64,000 bases of DNA. Origin: Kaistella montana. Lineage in GTDB: Bacteria > Bacteroidota > Bacteroidia > Flavobacteriales > Weeksellaceae. Where the stretch lies: positions 744,001 to 808,000 of the forward strand of contig NZ_JANFQP010000001.1 in NCBI RefSeq assembly GCF_024436175.1, read 5' to 3'. Below, one piece after another: positions 42,260 to 51,950 of the stretch (its first letter is position 1; the number at the start of each line of letters is the position of its first letter). The position numbers were made by a program, and so were the translations under genes. The notes beneath the pieces are model-generated. The model was not told where the DNA came from, did no database searches, and saw nothing but the letters and a program-made list of their open reading frames with translations.

Positions 42260-43219
42260 ATGAAAGTATTAGCCAACGATGGCCTGTCAGATTCAGGAAT
42301 TAACGCTTTAACCCAAGTAGGAATTGAGTTTGTGGAAGCCAAAGTTTCCCAAGAACAACTCGCTAATTTCATCAACGAAAACCAAATAGATGTCCTTTTG
42401 GTAAGAAGTGCAACCCAAGTTCCGCAGGAATTAATCGATGAATGTCCTTCTCTGAAAATCATCGGAAGAGGCGGTGTCGGTATGGATAATATCGATGTTG
42501 AATATGCAATTGAACAAGGTTTATTCGTCATCAACACACCGAATGCATCATCAAGATCGGTTGCAGAAATGGTATTTGCTCATTTCTTTTCATTGGCGAG
42601 ATTTCTTCACGAATCCAACAGATTAATGCCGCTTGAAGGTGACACGCACTTTAATGCGATGAAAAAATCTTTTTCAAAAGCCATTGAATTAGAAGGAAAA
42701 ACTTTAGGGGTAATCGGTTTTGGACAAATTGGTAAAGAAGTGGTAAAAATGGGAATTTCTTTGGGAATGAAAGTGAAAGTTCTCACCCGGAAACCTAAAA
42801 CAGAAACAATTTCTTTAGAGTTTTTTGATGGTCAAAAGGTGAATTTTGAAATTACATCAACCAATAATTTTGATGAATTCTTAAAAGACACCGATTTCAT
42901 AAGCATTAACACTCCAAAAACCAACGAATACATCATCGACACCCCTCAATTTGAAAAAATGAAAGATGGCGTGTTTATTGTAAATACAGCAAGAGGCGGA
43001 GTAATCAATGAAGTTGCCCTACTCGATTATATAGAATCCGGAAAAGTTGCAGGCGCCGCTTTGGATGTTTTCGAAAACGAACCCAATCCGGAGTTGCAGT
43101 TGCTGATGAATCCTAATCTTTCACTTTCCCCACATTTAGGCGGAAATACATTGGATGCGCAGGAAAAAATCGGAGCTGAACTCGCCATGCAAATCATAGA
43201 TATTAAAACGAAATTATAG
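42260..43219 (+). CDS. serA: D-3-phosphoglycerate dehydrogenase
   Basis: A 319-residue D-2-hydroxyacid dehydrogenase catalysing the first step of serine synthesis. LVRSATQVPQELIDECPSLK, IIGRGGVGMDNIDVEYAIEQ, a Rossmann motif GVIGFGQIGKEV, catalytic Arg/Glu/His in NTARGGVINEVAL, VFENEP and SPHLGGNT. The short form lacks an ACT regulatory domain, so serine feedback is not expected through that route. It lies 49 bp after serC and 7 bp before the DUF1015 gene. Confidence 0.92.
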   Translation: MKVLANDGLSDSGINALTQVGIEFVEAKVSQEQLANFINENQIDVLLVRSATQVPQELIDECPSLKIIGRGGVGMDNIDVEYAIEQGLFVINTPNASSRSVAEMVFAHFFSLARFLHESNRLMPLEGDTHFNAMKKSFSKAIELEGKTLGVIGFGQIGKEVVKMGISLGMKVKVLTRKPKTETISLEFFDGQKVNFEITSTNNFDEFLKDTDFISINTPKTNEYIIDTPQFEKMKDGVFIVNTARGGVINEVALLDYIESGKVAGAALDVFENEPNPELQLLMNPNLSLSPHLGGNTLDAQEKIGAELAMQIIDIKTKL

Positions 43220-43226
43220 ATTAAAA

Positions 43227-44471
43227 ATGCCTATATTCAAGCCATTTCGGGGAATAAGACCAAGCGAAGATTATGTCGATAAATTCCCGACTCATCCTTT
43301 AGATAATTTCACGCAAGAGGAAATTGATAAAAAGGCGCAGGAAGATTCCTCGTACATACAAATGATCAAGCCTTATGTCGTAAGCAAATCCAAAGATATC
43401 GACCGAAATTTGCGTAAAATACGCACCAATTTCGAGGAATTGCTGGATGATAAAAAATTGGTTCAAGACAATTCTTCCTACTATCTTTATGAGCAGGTTC
43501 TGCCCAATAAATCGGTATTTCGTGGGCTTTTGGGCTTGGTAAGTGTGGAAGATTTCCGGAATGGAAAGATCAAAAAACATGAATCTACCCTCACCCAAAG
43601 AAAAGAAAAACTTGCCTATTATTTAGACAAAGTAAATTTGCAGGCAGAGCCGGTTCTTTTGACCTATTTGGCCAATCCAAAGATTGAACTGCTCATGAAT
43701 CATGAGGAGAAAAATGTTCCTATCATGAATTATGTTTCAGATAACGGAACCCGTCATAAAATTTGGCGTATCGACAACCGTCTGAAAATGATGCAATACA
43801 AAGAAGTTCTGGAACAAATTGATTCTTTTTACATTGCAGATGGACATCATAGAATTGGTTCCACCGCTTTAAATGCACAGAATCATCAAAATAAAAACAA
43901 AAAACATAATGGTACCGAGCATTACAACTTTGTTTACAGTTTTCTAGTATCCAATCAATCGATTAAAATCCATGATTACAACCGACTTTTAGAAGACTTG
44001 AACGGTTTAACAGAAGCTGAGTTCCTCAAGAAAGTTGAGCACAACTTCCTCATCCATGAAAAGGGTGAAACACCTTATTATCCTTCACAAAAATTCCATA
44101 TTTCGATGTATTTGGGAGGTAAATTCTATTCTCTCCACGTAAAATACGAATTGCGAAAAAAACAAAGCGAATTCAATGATTTGGATCATTTCCTTTTAGA
44201 AGAATTTATCTTGAAAGATATTTTAGGAATTGAAGATCCGAAAACCACTGATAAAATAACTTATATCAAAGGAAATTCAAACATCGAAGGAATCAATTTA
44301 ATTAAAGAAAAAGTGGATTCCGGAAAATACAAGGTAGGATTTGGAATTTATCCTGTAAGTTTCAACGATTTATTGAAAGTTTCAGATAAAAACATCAAAA
44401 TGCCGCCGAAATGTACTTACATCGAGCCAAAACTCGTTACTGCTTTATTAATGTACGACATGAAACAGTAA
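43227..44471 (+). CDS. DUF1015 family protein
   Basis: A 414-residue cytoplasmic protein of DUF1015 (also called SerC-associated): FKPFRGIRPSEDYVDKFPTH, SYYLYEQVLP, FYIADGHHRIGSTALN (the GHHR motif), and KCTYIEPKLVTALLMY. The family is regularly linked with serine-biosynthesis genes, as here 7 bp after serA; a role in coupling or in a related kinase/ligase step has been suggested but is not proven. Part of the same operon. Confidence 0.88.
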   Translation: MPIFKPFRGIRPSEDYVDKFPTHPLDNFTQEEIDKKAQEDSSYIQMIKPYVVSKSKDIDRNLRKIRTNFEELLDDKKLVQDNSSYYLYEQVLPNKSVFRGLLGLVSVEDFRNGKIKKHESTLTQRKEKLAYYLDKVNLQAEPVLLTYLANPKIELLMNHEEKNVPIMNYVSDNGTRHKIWRIDNRLKMMQYKEVLEQIDSFYIADGHHRIGSTALNAQNHQNKNKKHNGTEHYNFVYSFLVSNQSIKIHDYNRLLEDLNGLTEAEFLKKVEHNFLIHEKGETPYYPSQKFHISMYLGGKFYSLHVKYELRKKQSEFNDLDHFLLEEFILKDILGIEDPKTTDKITYIKGNSNIEGINLIKEKVDSGKYKVGFGIYPVSFNDLLKVSDKNIKMPPKCTYIEPKLVTALLMYDMKQ

Positions 44472-44519
44472 TGTTTTTCAATAAATTTGTTTAAATTTGG
44501 TTTTCAAAATAATCGATCT

Positions 44520-45884
44520 ATGAAATCCAATTTACTCACCATACTTCCGCTCTTTTTGGGCGGAATTTTATTTTCTCAAAGCCAAGCAGATTCTATTCAA
44601 TTCAAAAATATTTCAGATGAAATTCTAACAAATGGTGTTGCCTACGAAAACCTGAGAGATTTAACAAAAAATATTGGGCATCGATTAAGTGGATCTGAAG
44701 CTTACGAAAAATCAACTGATTGGGCCGTTCAAAAATTGAAAGAAGCAGGCGCAGATAAAGTTTGGAAAGAAGAAGTTACCGTTCCTGTTTGGGTTCGCGG
44801 TAAAGAATCTCTTCAGATCAAAACCGAAAACGGCGCATGGAAATCGCTAAAAATGCTTTCTTTAGGGAATTCCGAAGGAACAAAAGGAAAAAATCTGGAA
44901 GCAGAAATTATTTTCGTGAAAAACAAACAAGATTTCGATCAACTTTCTGCCGAACAAGTGAAAGGAAAGATTGTATTCTTTAATTATGCTTTTAATCCAA
45001 AATTCATCAGTACTGGTCAAGCTTATGGTGATGCCGGAATGTATCGCCGATCTGCAGCTTCTTGGGCAGGAAAAAAAGGAGCAAAAGCTGTCATTATTCG
45101 TTCGCTTTCTTCCGCTGTTGATGATGTTCCGCACACTGGAATGATGCGCTATGACGCTGATGATCAAGCGAAAATTCCTGCAGTTGCAATTGGCCCGAAA
45201 AGCGCCGATGAATTGGAAAAAACCTTAAAAACCCAAAAAGCTTTTGCAAAACTCAATTCGAATTGCGGAATGCAAGGTGAAAAAAAATCGTATTCCGTAA
45301 TCGGTGAAATTACCGGAAATAAAGACAAAAATGTAATCGTAGTCGGCGGTCACCTTGATTCTTGGGATGTTGGTGAAGGTGCACACGACGACGGTGCCGG
45401 AATTGTGCAAAGTATAGAAATCCTCAGAACTTTCAAAAAATTAGGTTTAAAAAACAACCACACGATCCGAGTGGTTTGTTTTGCCAATGAAGAAAATGGC
45501 GTACGCGGCGGAAATACATATGCCGATAATATTCAGAAGAAAAACGAAAAACATATTTTCGGAATTGAAAGTGACGGCGGAGGTTTTACACCAAGAGGAA
45601 TCGCTCTTTTGATGGCTCCTGAGCAACGAAAACAAATCCAATCTTGGAGAAGTCTTTTTCTTCCTTACGGGGCATATAATTTTGAGTTGCAATATGCAGG
45701 AACCGATATCGAACCGATGGAAAAATTGGGCGTTCCTTTAGCTGAATTGGTTCCGGATTCGCAAAGATATTTTGAAATTCACCATTCCGAAGAAGATACT
45801 TTCGACAAAGTTAACCACCGCGAACTGCATTTAGGAGCCGTTGTAATGGGGCAATTAATTTACATGATTGATAAAAACTGGTAA
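44520..45884 (+). CDS. Exported M28 metallopeptidase (carboxypeptidase Q-like)
   Basis: A 454-residue zinc peptidase with a signal peptide (MKSNLLTILPLFLGGILFSQ). A PA domain (about 120-270) is inserted before the catalytic core: VVGGHLDSWDVGEGAHDDGA (zinc His and bridging Asp), FANEENGVRGG (Glu pair), GIESDGGGFTP, and FEIHHSEEDTFD (last zinc His). It resembles carboxypeptidase Q (dipeptidase) of Bacteroidota and should act in the periplasm. ATG 44520 is preferred over 44487 because it starts the signal peptide. Its stop codon overlaps the dgkA start by one base. Confidence 0.9.
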   Translation: MKSNLLTILPLFLGGILFSQSQADSIQFKNISDEILTNGVAYENLRDLTKNIGHRLSGSEAYEKSTDWAVQKLKEAGADKVWKEEVTVPVWVRGKESLQIKTENGAWKSLKMLSLGNSEGTKGKNLEAEIIFVKNKQDFDQLSAEQVKGKIVFFNYAFNPKFISTGQAYGDAGMYRRSAASWAGKKGAKAVIIRSLSSAVDDVPHTGMMRYDADDQAKIPAVAIGPKSADELEKTLKTQKAFAKLNSNCGMQGEKKSYSVIGEITGNKDKNVIVVGGHLDSWDVGEGAHDDGAGIVQSIEILRTFKKLGLKNNHTIRVVCFANEENGVRGGNTYADNIQKKNEKHIFGIESDGGGFTPRGIALLMAPEQRKQIQSWRSLFLPYGAYNFELQYAGTDIEPMEKLGVPLAELVPDSQRYFEIHHSEEDTFDKVNHRELHLGAVVMGQLIYMIDKNW

Positions 45885-46237
45885 TGAAAAAACCCGCATT
45901 TCATAAAAGTTTGTGGAACTCCGTAAAAGGAGTGATTTGGATGCTAAAATCTGAAAGAAATTTTCAGATTGAGATTTTCGCGTTGATGATTAACATTTTT
46001 TTGATCGTCTATTTTCGACTATCTCCCATCGATACAGCAATTATATTGATTGTTTGCTTTGCGGTTTTAAGTTTAGAAATCGTCAATACTTGCATTGAGA
46101 AAATTTGCGACATCATTCAACCAGAGTTCGACGAAAGGATAAAAATCATTAAAGATAGCGCTGCAGGAGCGGTTTTACTTATGGCGATAACTTCAATATT
46201 CGTAGGAATTTTGGTGTATTGGAAGTATATTTTCTAA
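45884..46237 (+). CDS. dgkA: Diacylglycerol kinase family membrane protein
   Basis: A 117-residue inner-membrane kinase with three TM helices. The signature KSERNFQIEIFALMIN, LEIVNTCIEKICDIIQP and KDSAAGAVLLMAI covers the catalytic acidic residues. Members phosphorylate diacylglycerol or undecaprenol; the closer Bacteroidota form resembles the undecaprenol kinase type. The start overlaps the peptidase stop by one base (TAATG), indicating translational coupling. Confidence 0.9.
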   Translation: MKKPAFHKSLWNSVKGVIWMLKSERNFQIEIFALMINIFLIVYFRLSPIDTAIILIVCFAVLSLEIVNTCIEKICDIIQPEFDERIKIIKDSAAGAVLLMAITSIFVGILVYWKYIF

Positions 46238-47007
46238 AGATTTACATTTTCAAAAGAATCTTTCGCAGCTTGATAACCAATTTGGAAAATTTCTTCCAAG
46301 CGATTCGCTTTTTTCTCGAAAGTTCCATATTGTGACAGTTTTTTCGAACTGATCACCCAATCGCAATAGGAAAATTTATGAATTTCTGTTCTGTGAGAAA
46401 GCAGCTCATAAGCCCGTGTAGTAACTGCTTTTATTGAATTCAAATCCGCAACTTCCACATCTTGAGGCAAAGAAACATATACGCCGATTAGTTTTTCGCA
46501 ATCGTTTTGGATAATATCCGCAGGAAAATTATTCAAAACCCCACCATCACTAAACATTTCATTTCCAACAATATAAGGAGTTGTAATTCCCGGAATCGAA
46601 CATGATGCAATAACCGCATCCACGATTTTATCGGTTTTATTGAATATTTTCTGATCTCCGGAAACCAGCTCTGTTGCGATAATTTTGAGTTCAATTTCTA
46701 AATCTCCAATCGTCATTTCCTTAAAAATTGGATTCAAATAGTTAGAAAAAATAGTAGAAGACACCAAACCAGGTTTGTTGATCGCAAAATGTTTCCAATG
46801 GAAAAAGTATACAGATTTAAAAAACTCTAGAATTTCTTCAGGAGATTTCCCAGCTGCATGAAGACTTCCGACGATGGAACCGGCGCTGCAACAAGCCAAA
46901 ATATCGGGTTGAATGTTTTTTTCTTTTAAAAATTTTAGAACTCCGGCATGAGCAATTCCTTTTGTTCCGCCTCCTGAAAGGACCAATCCGAGTTGATGTT
47001 TTTTCAT
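46234..47007 (-). CDS. Patatin-like phospholipase
   Basis: A 257-residue lipid acyl-hydrolase. The oxyanion loop is LVLSGGGTKGIAHAGVL; the nucleophile elbow reads ACCSAGSIVG, so the usual GxSxG is CxSxG here with the Ser retained; the catalytic Asp is in FSDGGVLNNFP. No signal peptide. It probably trims phospholipids at the membrane. It converges on dgkA, overlapping by 4 bp. ATG 47005-47007 is chosen over an earlier Met because homologues start with the oxyanion strand. Confidence 0.85.
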   Translation of the reverse strand: MKKHQLGLVLSGGGTKGIAHAGVLKFLKEKNIQPDILACCSAGSIVGSLHAAGKSPEEILEFFKSVYFFHWKHFAINKPGLVSSTIFSNYLNPIFKEMTIGDLEIELKIIATELVSGDQKIFNKTDKIVDAVIASCSIPGITTPYIVGNEMFSDGGVLNNFPADIIQNDCEKLIGVYVSLPQDVEVADLNSIKAVTTRAYELLSHRTEIHKFSYCDWVISSKKLSQYGTFEKKANRLEEIFQIGYQAAKDSFENVNL

Positions 47008-47032
47008 GATGAAAAATTTAGTCAAAAATAAT

Positions 47033-47059
47033 AAAACCACATCTAAAAGACGTGGTTTT
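47033..47059 (-). terminator. Terminator after lpd
   Basis: AAAACCAC (47033-47040) pairs perfectly with GTGGTTTT (47052-47059). It lies 22 bp past the lpd stop and just before the patatin gene start. Confidence 0.65.
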
Positions 47060-47081
47060 TATTACTATTTCAATGTTTTTA

Positions 47082-48473
47082 TTAAATATGAATTACTTCG
47101 CCATAAGCTGCTGCAACGGCTTCCATCACTGCTTCAGAAATGGTTGGGTGTGGGTGAATTGATTTTAAAACTTCGTGACCGGTAGTTTCTAATTTACGCG
47201 CCACAACTGCTTCAGCAATCATATCGGTAACGCCGTCTCCTACCATGTGACAACCAAGCCATTCACCGTATTTCGCATCAAAAATCACTTTGATGAAACC
47301 GTCGGTATCGCCGTTTGCAGTTGCTTTTCCAGAAGCTGAGAACGGGAATTTTCCTACTTTAATTTCGTAGCCTTTTTCTTTTGCTTGTTTTTCAGTTAAA
47401 CCAACAGAAGCGATTTCCGGATGACAGTAAGTACAACCAGGAATATTGCCATAATCGATTTTTTCTACATGTAATCCTTTGATTTTTTCGACACAAGTAA
47501 TTCCTTCAGCAGATGCTACGTGCGCCAAAGCTTGAGTCGGAAGAATATCTCCAATCGCGTAATATCCCGGAACGGATGTTTCATACCATTCGTTCACCAA
47601 AACTCTTCCTTTGTCGGTTTGAATTCCTACTTCTTCGAATCCTTGACCTTCAATATTTGCAGAAATTCCAACTGCTGATAATAGAATGTCTGCTTCAAGG
47701 GTAATATTTCCAGTAGCAGTTTTTACATTTGCTTTCACTCCGTTTCCGCTAGTATCAACAGACTCTACAGAAGCGTTGGTCATGATTTCAATTCCTGATT
47801 TTTTCAAAGATTTTTCAACATGTTTTGAAACTTCTTCGTCCTCAACAGGAACAATATTTGGCATAAATTCTACGATGGTCACTTTAGTTCCCATTGTGTT
47901 ATAAAAATCGGCAAATTCTACTCCGATTGCACCTGAACCAACAACAATCATTGATTTTGGTTGTTCCGGAAGGCTTAAGGCTTGTCTGTATCCAATTACT
48001 TTCACCCCATCTTGCGGAAGGTTTGGCAATTCTCTAGATCTTGCACCGGTTGCAATGATGATATGTTCTGCAGAATATTCAGTTGCTTTTCCGTCTTTAT
48101 CTGTAACGCTTACTTTTTTTCCTTTTTGAACTTTAGCAGTTCCCATGATCACATCAATCTTATTTTTCTTCATCAAGAAAGAAATTCCGCCACTCATTTT
48201 GGTCGCAACTCCTCTACTTCTTTGGATAACTTTAGAAAAATCGAAACCAGGATTTTCAACTGCATTCAAACCATATTGTTCGGCATGTTTCAAATAATTG
48301 AAAACGTGTGCAGATTTCAACAATGCTTTCGTGGGAATACATCCCCAATTCAAGCAAATCCCGCCTAAGTTTTCTTTTTCGATAATGGCAGTTTTAAAAC
48401 CCAATTGTGCCGCTCTGATTGCGGTAACGTAACCACCGGGTCCACTTCCGATGACAATAATATCGTAGTTCAT
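47082..48473 (-). CDS. lpdA: Dihydrolipoyl dehydrogenase (E3)
   Basis: A 463-residue FAD disulfide reductase, the E3 of 2-oxoacid dehydrogenase complexes. FAD motif GSGPGGYVTAIRAAQLG, redox disulfide GGICLNWGCIPTKALL, NAD motif VVGSGAIGVEFADFY, and the C-terminal active base HPHPTISEAVMEA. It sits downstream of the fused E1 gene, both minus strand, but a terminator lies between them, so transcription may be separate. Confidence 0.95.
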   Translation of the reverse strand: MNYDIIVIGSGPGGYVTAIRAAQLGFKTAIIEKENLGGICLNWGCIPTKALLKSAHVFNYLKHAEQYGLNAVENPGFDFSKVIQRSRGVATKMSGGISFLMKKNKIDVIMGTAKVQKGKKVSVTDKDGKATEYSAEHIIIATGARSRELPNLPQDGVKVIGYRQALSLPEQPKSMIVVGSGAIGVEFADFYNTMGTKVTIVEFMPNIVPVEDEEVSKHVEKSLKKSGIEIMTNASVESVDTSGNGVKANVKTATGNITLEADILLSAVGISANIEGQGFEEVGIQTDKGRVLVNEWYETSVPGYYAIGDILPTQALAHVASAEGITCVEKIKGLHVEKIDYGNIPGCTYCHPEIASVGLTEKQAKEKGYEIKVGKFPFSASGKATANGDTDGFIKVIFDAKYGEWLGCHMVGDGVTDMIAEAVVARKLETTGHEVLKSIHPHPTISEAVMEAVAAAYGEVIHI

Positions 48474-48630
48474 TGTTTAAAAATTTGATGCGAATTTACG
48501 GAAAATTTTCCGATGGAATTGAGTTCCTTTTTTAGAATCCATGAGTTTCAAGGAAAATATCATGCTTCGAAGCTTATAAAATGAATTTTGAATTAAAATC
48601 TTTAAAAAAAATCCGGTTTCAAACAAAAAA

Positions 48631-48652
48631 AAGCGAGCCAAAAAGCCCGCTT
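48631..48652 (-). terminator. Terminator after the fused E1 gene
   Basis: AAGCGAGCC and GCCCGCTT form an imperfect stem around AAAAA; on the minus strand a long T-run follows. It lies about 25 bp past the stop at 48676. Confidence 0.55.
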
Positions 48653-48675
48653 CAGTTTATTTAAAAACAATAAAA

Positions 48676-51105
48676 TTAAATCTTAGGAAATTTTGCAGGG
48701 TTGCTCTCATGGAACATTGCATATACTTTTTCCACCATGTCGTCAACACTTGGTTTGCTGAAGTAATCGCCGTCGCTCGCATAAGGTGGACGGTGGTTTT
48801 CGGCAGAAATTGTTAACGGTTCGGAATCCAAATACTTGAATGCTTTTTGTTTTTCTAGAATTTGCTGAAGGATAAACGCTGAAGTTCCGCCTTCTACATC
48901 CTCGTCAATCACGACCAATCGGTTTGTTTTCTTCACACTTTCAGCAATTTCATGTTCCAAATCGAAAGGAATTAAAGACTGAACATCAATTACTTCCGCA
49001 GAAATTCCGATTTTTTCCAATTCTTCCGCAGCTTCCATCACCAATCTCCATGTTGAACCGTAAGTCACCAAAGTAACATCATTTCCTTCTTTAGTCACTT
49101 CAATTTTACCCACTGGAACAGTGAATTCTCCTAAATTATCCGGTTGTTTTTCTTTTAAACGATAACCGTTCAAACATTCTACAATAACCGCTGGTTCATC
49201 ACTTTGAAGCATGGTGTTATAAAATCCTGCAGCTTTGGTTAAATTTCTAGGCACCAAAACCAAAATCCCTTTTGAAAGGTTGATAATTCCCGCCATCGGC
49301 GAACCGGAATGCCAAACTCCTTCCAATCGGTGACCACGAGTTCTAATGATAACCGGTGCTTTCTGGCCACCTTTCGTACGGTACTGAACCGTAGCCAAAT
49401 CGTCGCTCATTCCTTGCAAACAGTATAAAATATAATCGAGATACTGAATTTCAGCAATTGGTCTTAAACCACGCATCGCCATCCCAATTCCTTGTCCTAA
49501 AATGGTTGCTTCACGAATTCCGGTATCTGCAATTCTCACATCACCGTATTTTTCTTGAAGTCCTTCCAAACCTTGGTTCACGTCACCAATATTTCCTGCA
49601 TCTTCCCCAAAAACCAAAGTTTCTGGGTATTTGCTGAAAATTTTATCGAAATTATTTCTCACCACTACTCTGCCATCAACGGTTTGAGAGCTTTCCGAAT
49701 AAATCGGCGCAACTTCTTTTACATTGGTCGCTTTCCATTGAGATTGCGAATAAAGATGAGAGGAATAATTATCTTTTTCTACGGCATAAATTTCATTGTA
49801 TTTTGCCTGAAGATTTGTTCTTTCAACGGTATTATTTCCTCTGGTAAGCAATAAAGTTTTTCTTACCAAATGGAAAATATCTTTCTTTGAAACCGAAACA
49901 ATTTTCTTGAATTTTTCAATTTCAGCTTCGATTTCTGTATTTTGATTTTTTAAATTTTCCACAAGTGGAAAAACAGCGTTCTTCAAATCCTGAATGGCAA
50001 CCTGATAATTTTCCCAAGCTCTTTTCTGACCGTCTTTCACGAATTTTTTCGCTTCATATTCTATTGCTTCCAAATCTTCTGCTGTAGCCAATTGCTGTTC
50101 GTTCCCTTCAATTTCAATAGAATAATTTAAAATCCATTCTTTAAATTGAACCAACCCGTCGAATTCGGCTTCCCATTTCAATCGTTCTTCATTTTTATAT
50201 CTTTCGTGCGATCCTGAAGTGGAATGACCTTGAGGTTGCGTTACTTCTACAACATGTACTACCACAGGAACGCTTTCAGTTCTTGCAAAATGTTCGGCTT
50301 TTGCATAAGCTTCTAAAAGCGCAGGATAATCCCAAGCTTTTACCTGAATAATTTCGCAACCTTGGTTTTCGCCTTCTTTTCTTTGAAAACCTGAAAGCAT
50401 TTCCGAAATATCAGCTTTTGCTCTTTGATTTTGAGTAGGAACAGAAATCCCGTAACCATCATCCCAAATCGAAACAATCATCGGAACCTGAAGCGCACAA
50501 GCAGCATTCAAAGTTTCCCAAAAATGACCTTCCGCAGTGGATGCATCACCGATGGTTCCAAAAGCAATTTCGTTTCCGTTATTGGAGAATTTTTCAGAAC
50601 CTTCAAATTTCACCGATTTGTATATTTTTGAGGCTTGTGCAAGTCCCAATAATCGTGGCATTTGTCCAGCTGTAGGCGAAATATCAGATGAAATATTCTT
50701 TTGTTGCATTAAATTTTTCCAAGTTCCATCTTCATTCAAACTTCGTGTTGCATAATGCCCATTCATTTGTCGGCCAGCTGAAGCGGGTTCACGCTCAATA
50801 CTCGTGTCCGCGTATAATTGTGCGAAGAAACTTTCTACCGTAACCGCACCAATTACCAAAGAAAAAGTTTGATCCCGATAATAACCAGAACGGAAATCTC
50901 CGTTTTTGAAAACTTTCGCCATGGCTAATTGTGGCAACTCTTTTCCATCACCGAAAATTCCGAATTTCGCTTTTCCTGTCAACACTTCTCTTCTACCGAG
51001 ATAAGACATTTCGCGAGAAATTCTTCCGAGTTTATAATCTTCTAAAACATTTTTCTTAAAATCCTGAAAAGAAATCTGTTGCGTTTCTATATAAGTGGCC
51101 TCCAT
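48676..51105 (-). CDS. Fused alpha/beta E1 of a 2-oxoacid dehydrogenase
   Basis: An 809-residue thiamine-diphosphate enzyme with E1-alpha (about 1-400) and E1-beta (about 480-800) on one chain. ThDP site: GTIGDASTAEGHFWETLNAA, then IWDDGYGISVPT. The beta half has FGEDAGNIGDVNQGLEGLQE, EIQYLDYILYCLQGM, RTRGHRLEGVWHSGSPMA and IDVQSLIPFDLE. The fusion and the Arg/His pattern point to the branched-chain or pyruvate type; substrate not decided here. No E2 gene is in the window. Start taken at ATG 51103-51105; six codons longer is possible. Confidence 0.88.
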   Translation of the reverse strand: MEATYIETQQISFQDFKKNVLEDYKLGRISREMSYLGRREVLTGKAKFGIFGDGKELPQLAMAKVFKNGDFRSGYYRDQTFSLVIGAVTVESFFAQLYADTSIEREPASAGRQMNGHYATRSLNEDGTWKNLMQQKNISSDISPTAGQMPRLLGLAQASKIYKSVKFEGSEKFSNNGNEIAFGTIGDASTAEGHFWETLNAACALQVPMIVSIWDDGYGISVPTQNQRAKADISEMLSGFQRKEGENQGCEIIQVKAWDYPALLEAYAKAEHFARTESVPVVVHVVEVTQPQGHSTSGSHERYKNEERLKWEAEFDGLVQFKEWILNYSIEIEGNEQQLATAEDLEAIEYEAKKFVKDGQKRAWENYQVAIQDLKNAVFPLVENLKNQNTEIEAEIEKFKKIVSVSKKDIFHLVRKTLLLTRGNNTVERTNLQAKYNEIYAVEKDNYSSHLYSQSQWKATNVKEVAPIYSESSQTVDGRVVVRNNFDKIFSKYPETLVFGEDAGNIGDVNQGLEGLQEKYGDVRIADTGIREATILGQGIGMAMRGLRPIAEIQYLDYILYCLQGMSDDLATVQYRTKGGQKAPVIIRTRGHRLEGVWHSGSPMAGIINLSKGILVLVPRNLTKAAGFYNTMLQSDEPAVIVECLNGYRLKEKQPDNLGEFTVPVGKIEVTKEGNDVTLVTYGSTWRLVMEAAEELEKIGISAEVIDVQSLIPFDLEHEIAESVKKTNRLVVIDEDVEGGTSAFILQQILEKQKAFKYLDSEPLTISAENHRPPYASDGDYFSKPSVDDMVEKVYAMFHESNPAKFPKI

Positions 51106-51122
51106 AAATATCTGAATTTCCA

Positions 51123-51130
51123 CAAATATA
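51123..51130 (-). promoter_or_regulatory. -7 box TATATTTG before the fused E1 gene
   Basis: TATATTTG on the minus strand matches TAnnTTTG and lies 17 bp before the chosen start, which would place a longer start codon (51123) inside the box and so favours the shorter form. No clear -33 box. Confidence 0.4.
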
Positions 51131-51221
51131 AAGAAATTTGAGAAAACCTTAAAGATAAGTTGATGAGTAATGTGAAAATCCTGTTTCCATCGTCATTTTC
51201 AGATAAAATACATCCAAAATA

Positions 51222-51845
51222 TTATGCTTTTTCACATACAGGTTCCTGTTTTATTTTTTGTTCCAAAACATCATTTAAAAACGAATTAAATTGCGCTAAT
51301 TCTGTAGGAACATCCGCATTTTTTTCCATGTCGTGAAAATGATGACTTGCCAAAAATTGCATTCCGGTAAATGCATTCATTCGGTGAAAACCAAACATTA
51401 CACCATCATCAACGCTGGTTTGCGAGAAAAATTCTTTTTCTAAGGTGAAAGCTTCTTTTGGAGCGTTCCAACTCGTTGTAAGAATATATTTTTTGCCTTT
51501 CAAAAGTCCTCCAGTTCCGTAATTGATGGCCGGATTTTTTCGGCTGCGTCCGTCGCTTTCGTAAATTCCGTTTTGGTGACCTTCCGTGAAAACTTCATCA
51601 AAATATTTTTTAAATCCAAAAGGAATCTGAAACCACCAAATCGGCGTGTGGTATACGACCAAATCTGCCCATTTAAATTTTTCTACTTCGTCTTGCAAAA
51701 CAATTTCGTCGCCAACCTGAGTTGCTTTTACCTGAAAACCTTGTTTAAGAAAGAATTCCTGAGTTTCATTGAAAATTGTTTCGTTGAACTTTCCACCGGA
51801 ATGAGCAAATGGATGACCGCCGTTGATAATGAAGATATTTTTCAT
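51222..51845 (-). CDS. mdaB: NAD(P)H-dependent quinone oxidoreductase (MdaB-like)
   Basis: A 207-residue flavodoxin-fold enzyme: KNIFIINGGHPFAHSGGKFN (flavin loop), VVYHTPIWWFQIPFGFKKYF, KYILTTSWNAPKEAF, and MQFLASHHFHDMEK. This is the MdaB/NQO2-like two-electron quinone reductase group, protecting against redox cycling. It is divergent from a lysR gene, sharing a 105-bp spacer with a palindrome, a typical LysR-controlled target pair. Confidence 0.88.
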   Translation of the reverse strand: MKNIFIINGGHPFAHSGGKFNETIFNETQEFFLKQGFQVKATQVGDEIVLQDEVEKFKWADLVVYHTPIWWFQIPFGFKKYFDEVFTEGHQNGIYESDGRSRKNPAINYGTGGLLKGKKYILTTSWNAPKEAFTLEKEFFSQTSVDDGVMFGFHRMNAFTGMQFLASHHFHDMEKNADVPTELAQFNSFLNDVLEQKIKQEPVCEKA

Positions 51846-51874
51846 TGAATAATTTTTATAAAATTTTAATGGTG

Positions 51875-51926
51875 CAAATTTATAACGCTTTTATCCATAA
51901 TAAAAATAATATTATTTATACATTTG
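51875..51926. promoter_or_regulatory. Divergent mdaB/lysR promoters with central palindrome
   Basis: TAAATTTG on the minus strand (51875-51882) faces mdaB and TACATTTG on the plus strand (51919-51926) faces lysR. Between them lies a 20-bp near-palindrome (51901-51920; one mismatched pair; perfect core AAATAATATTATTT at 51904-51917). This fits a LysR operator placed to repress its own gene and activate or repress mdaB. Confidence 0.55.
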
Positions 51927-51950
51927 CATCATAATAGTAATATTGAAAAC

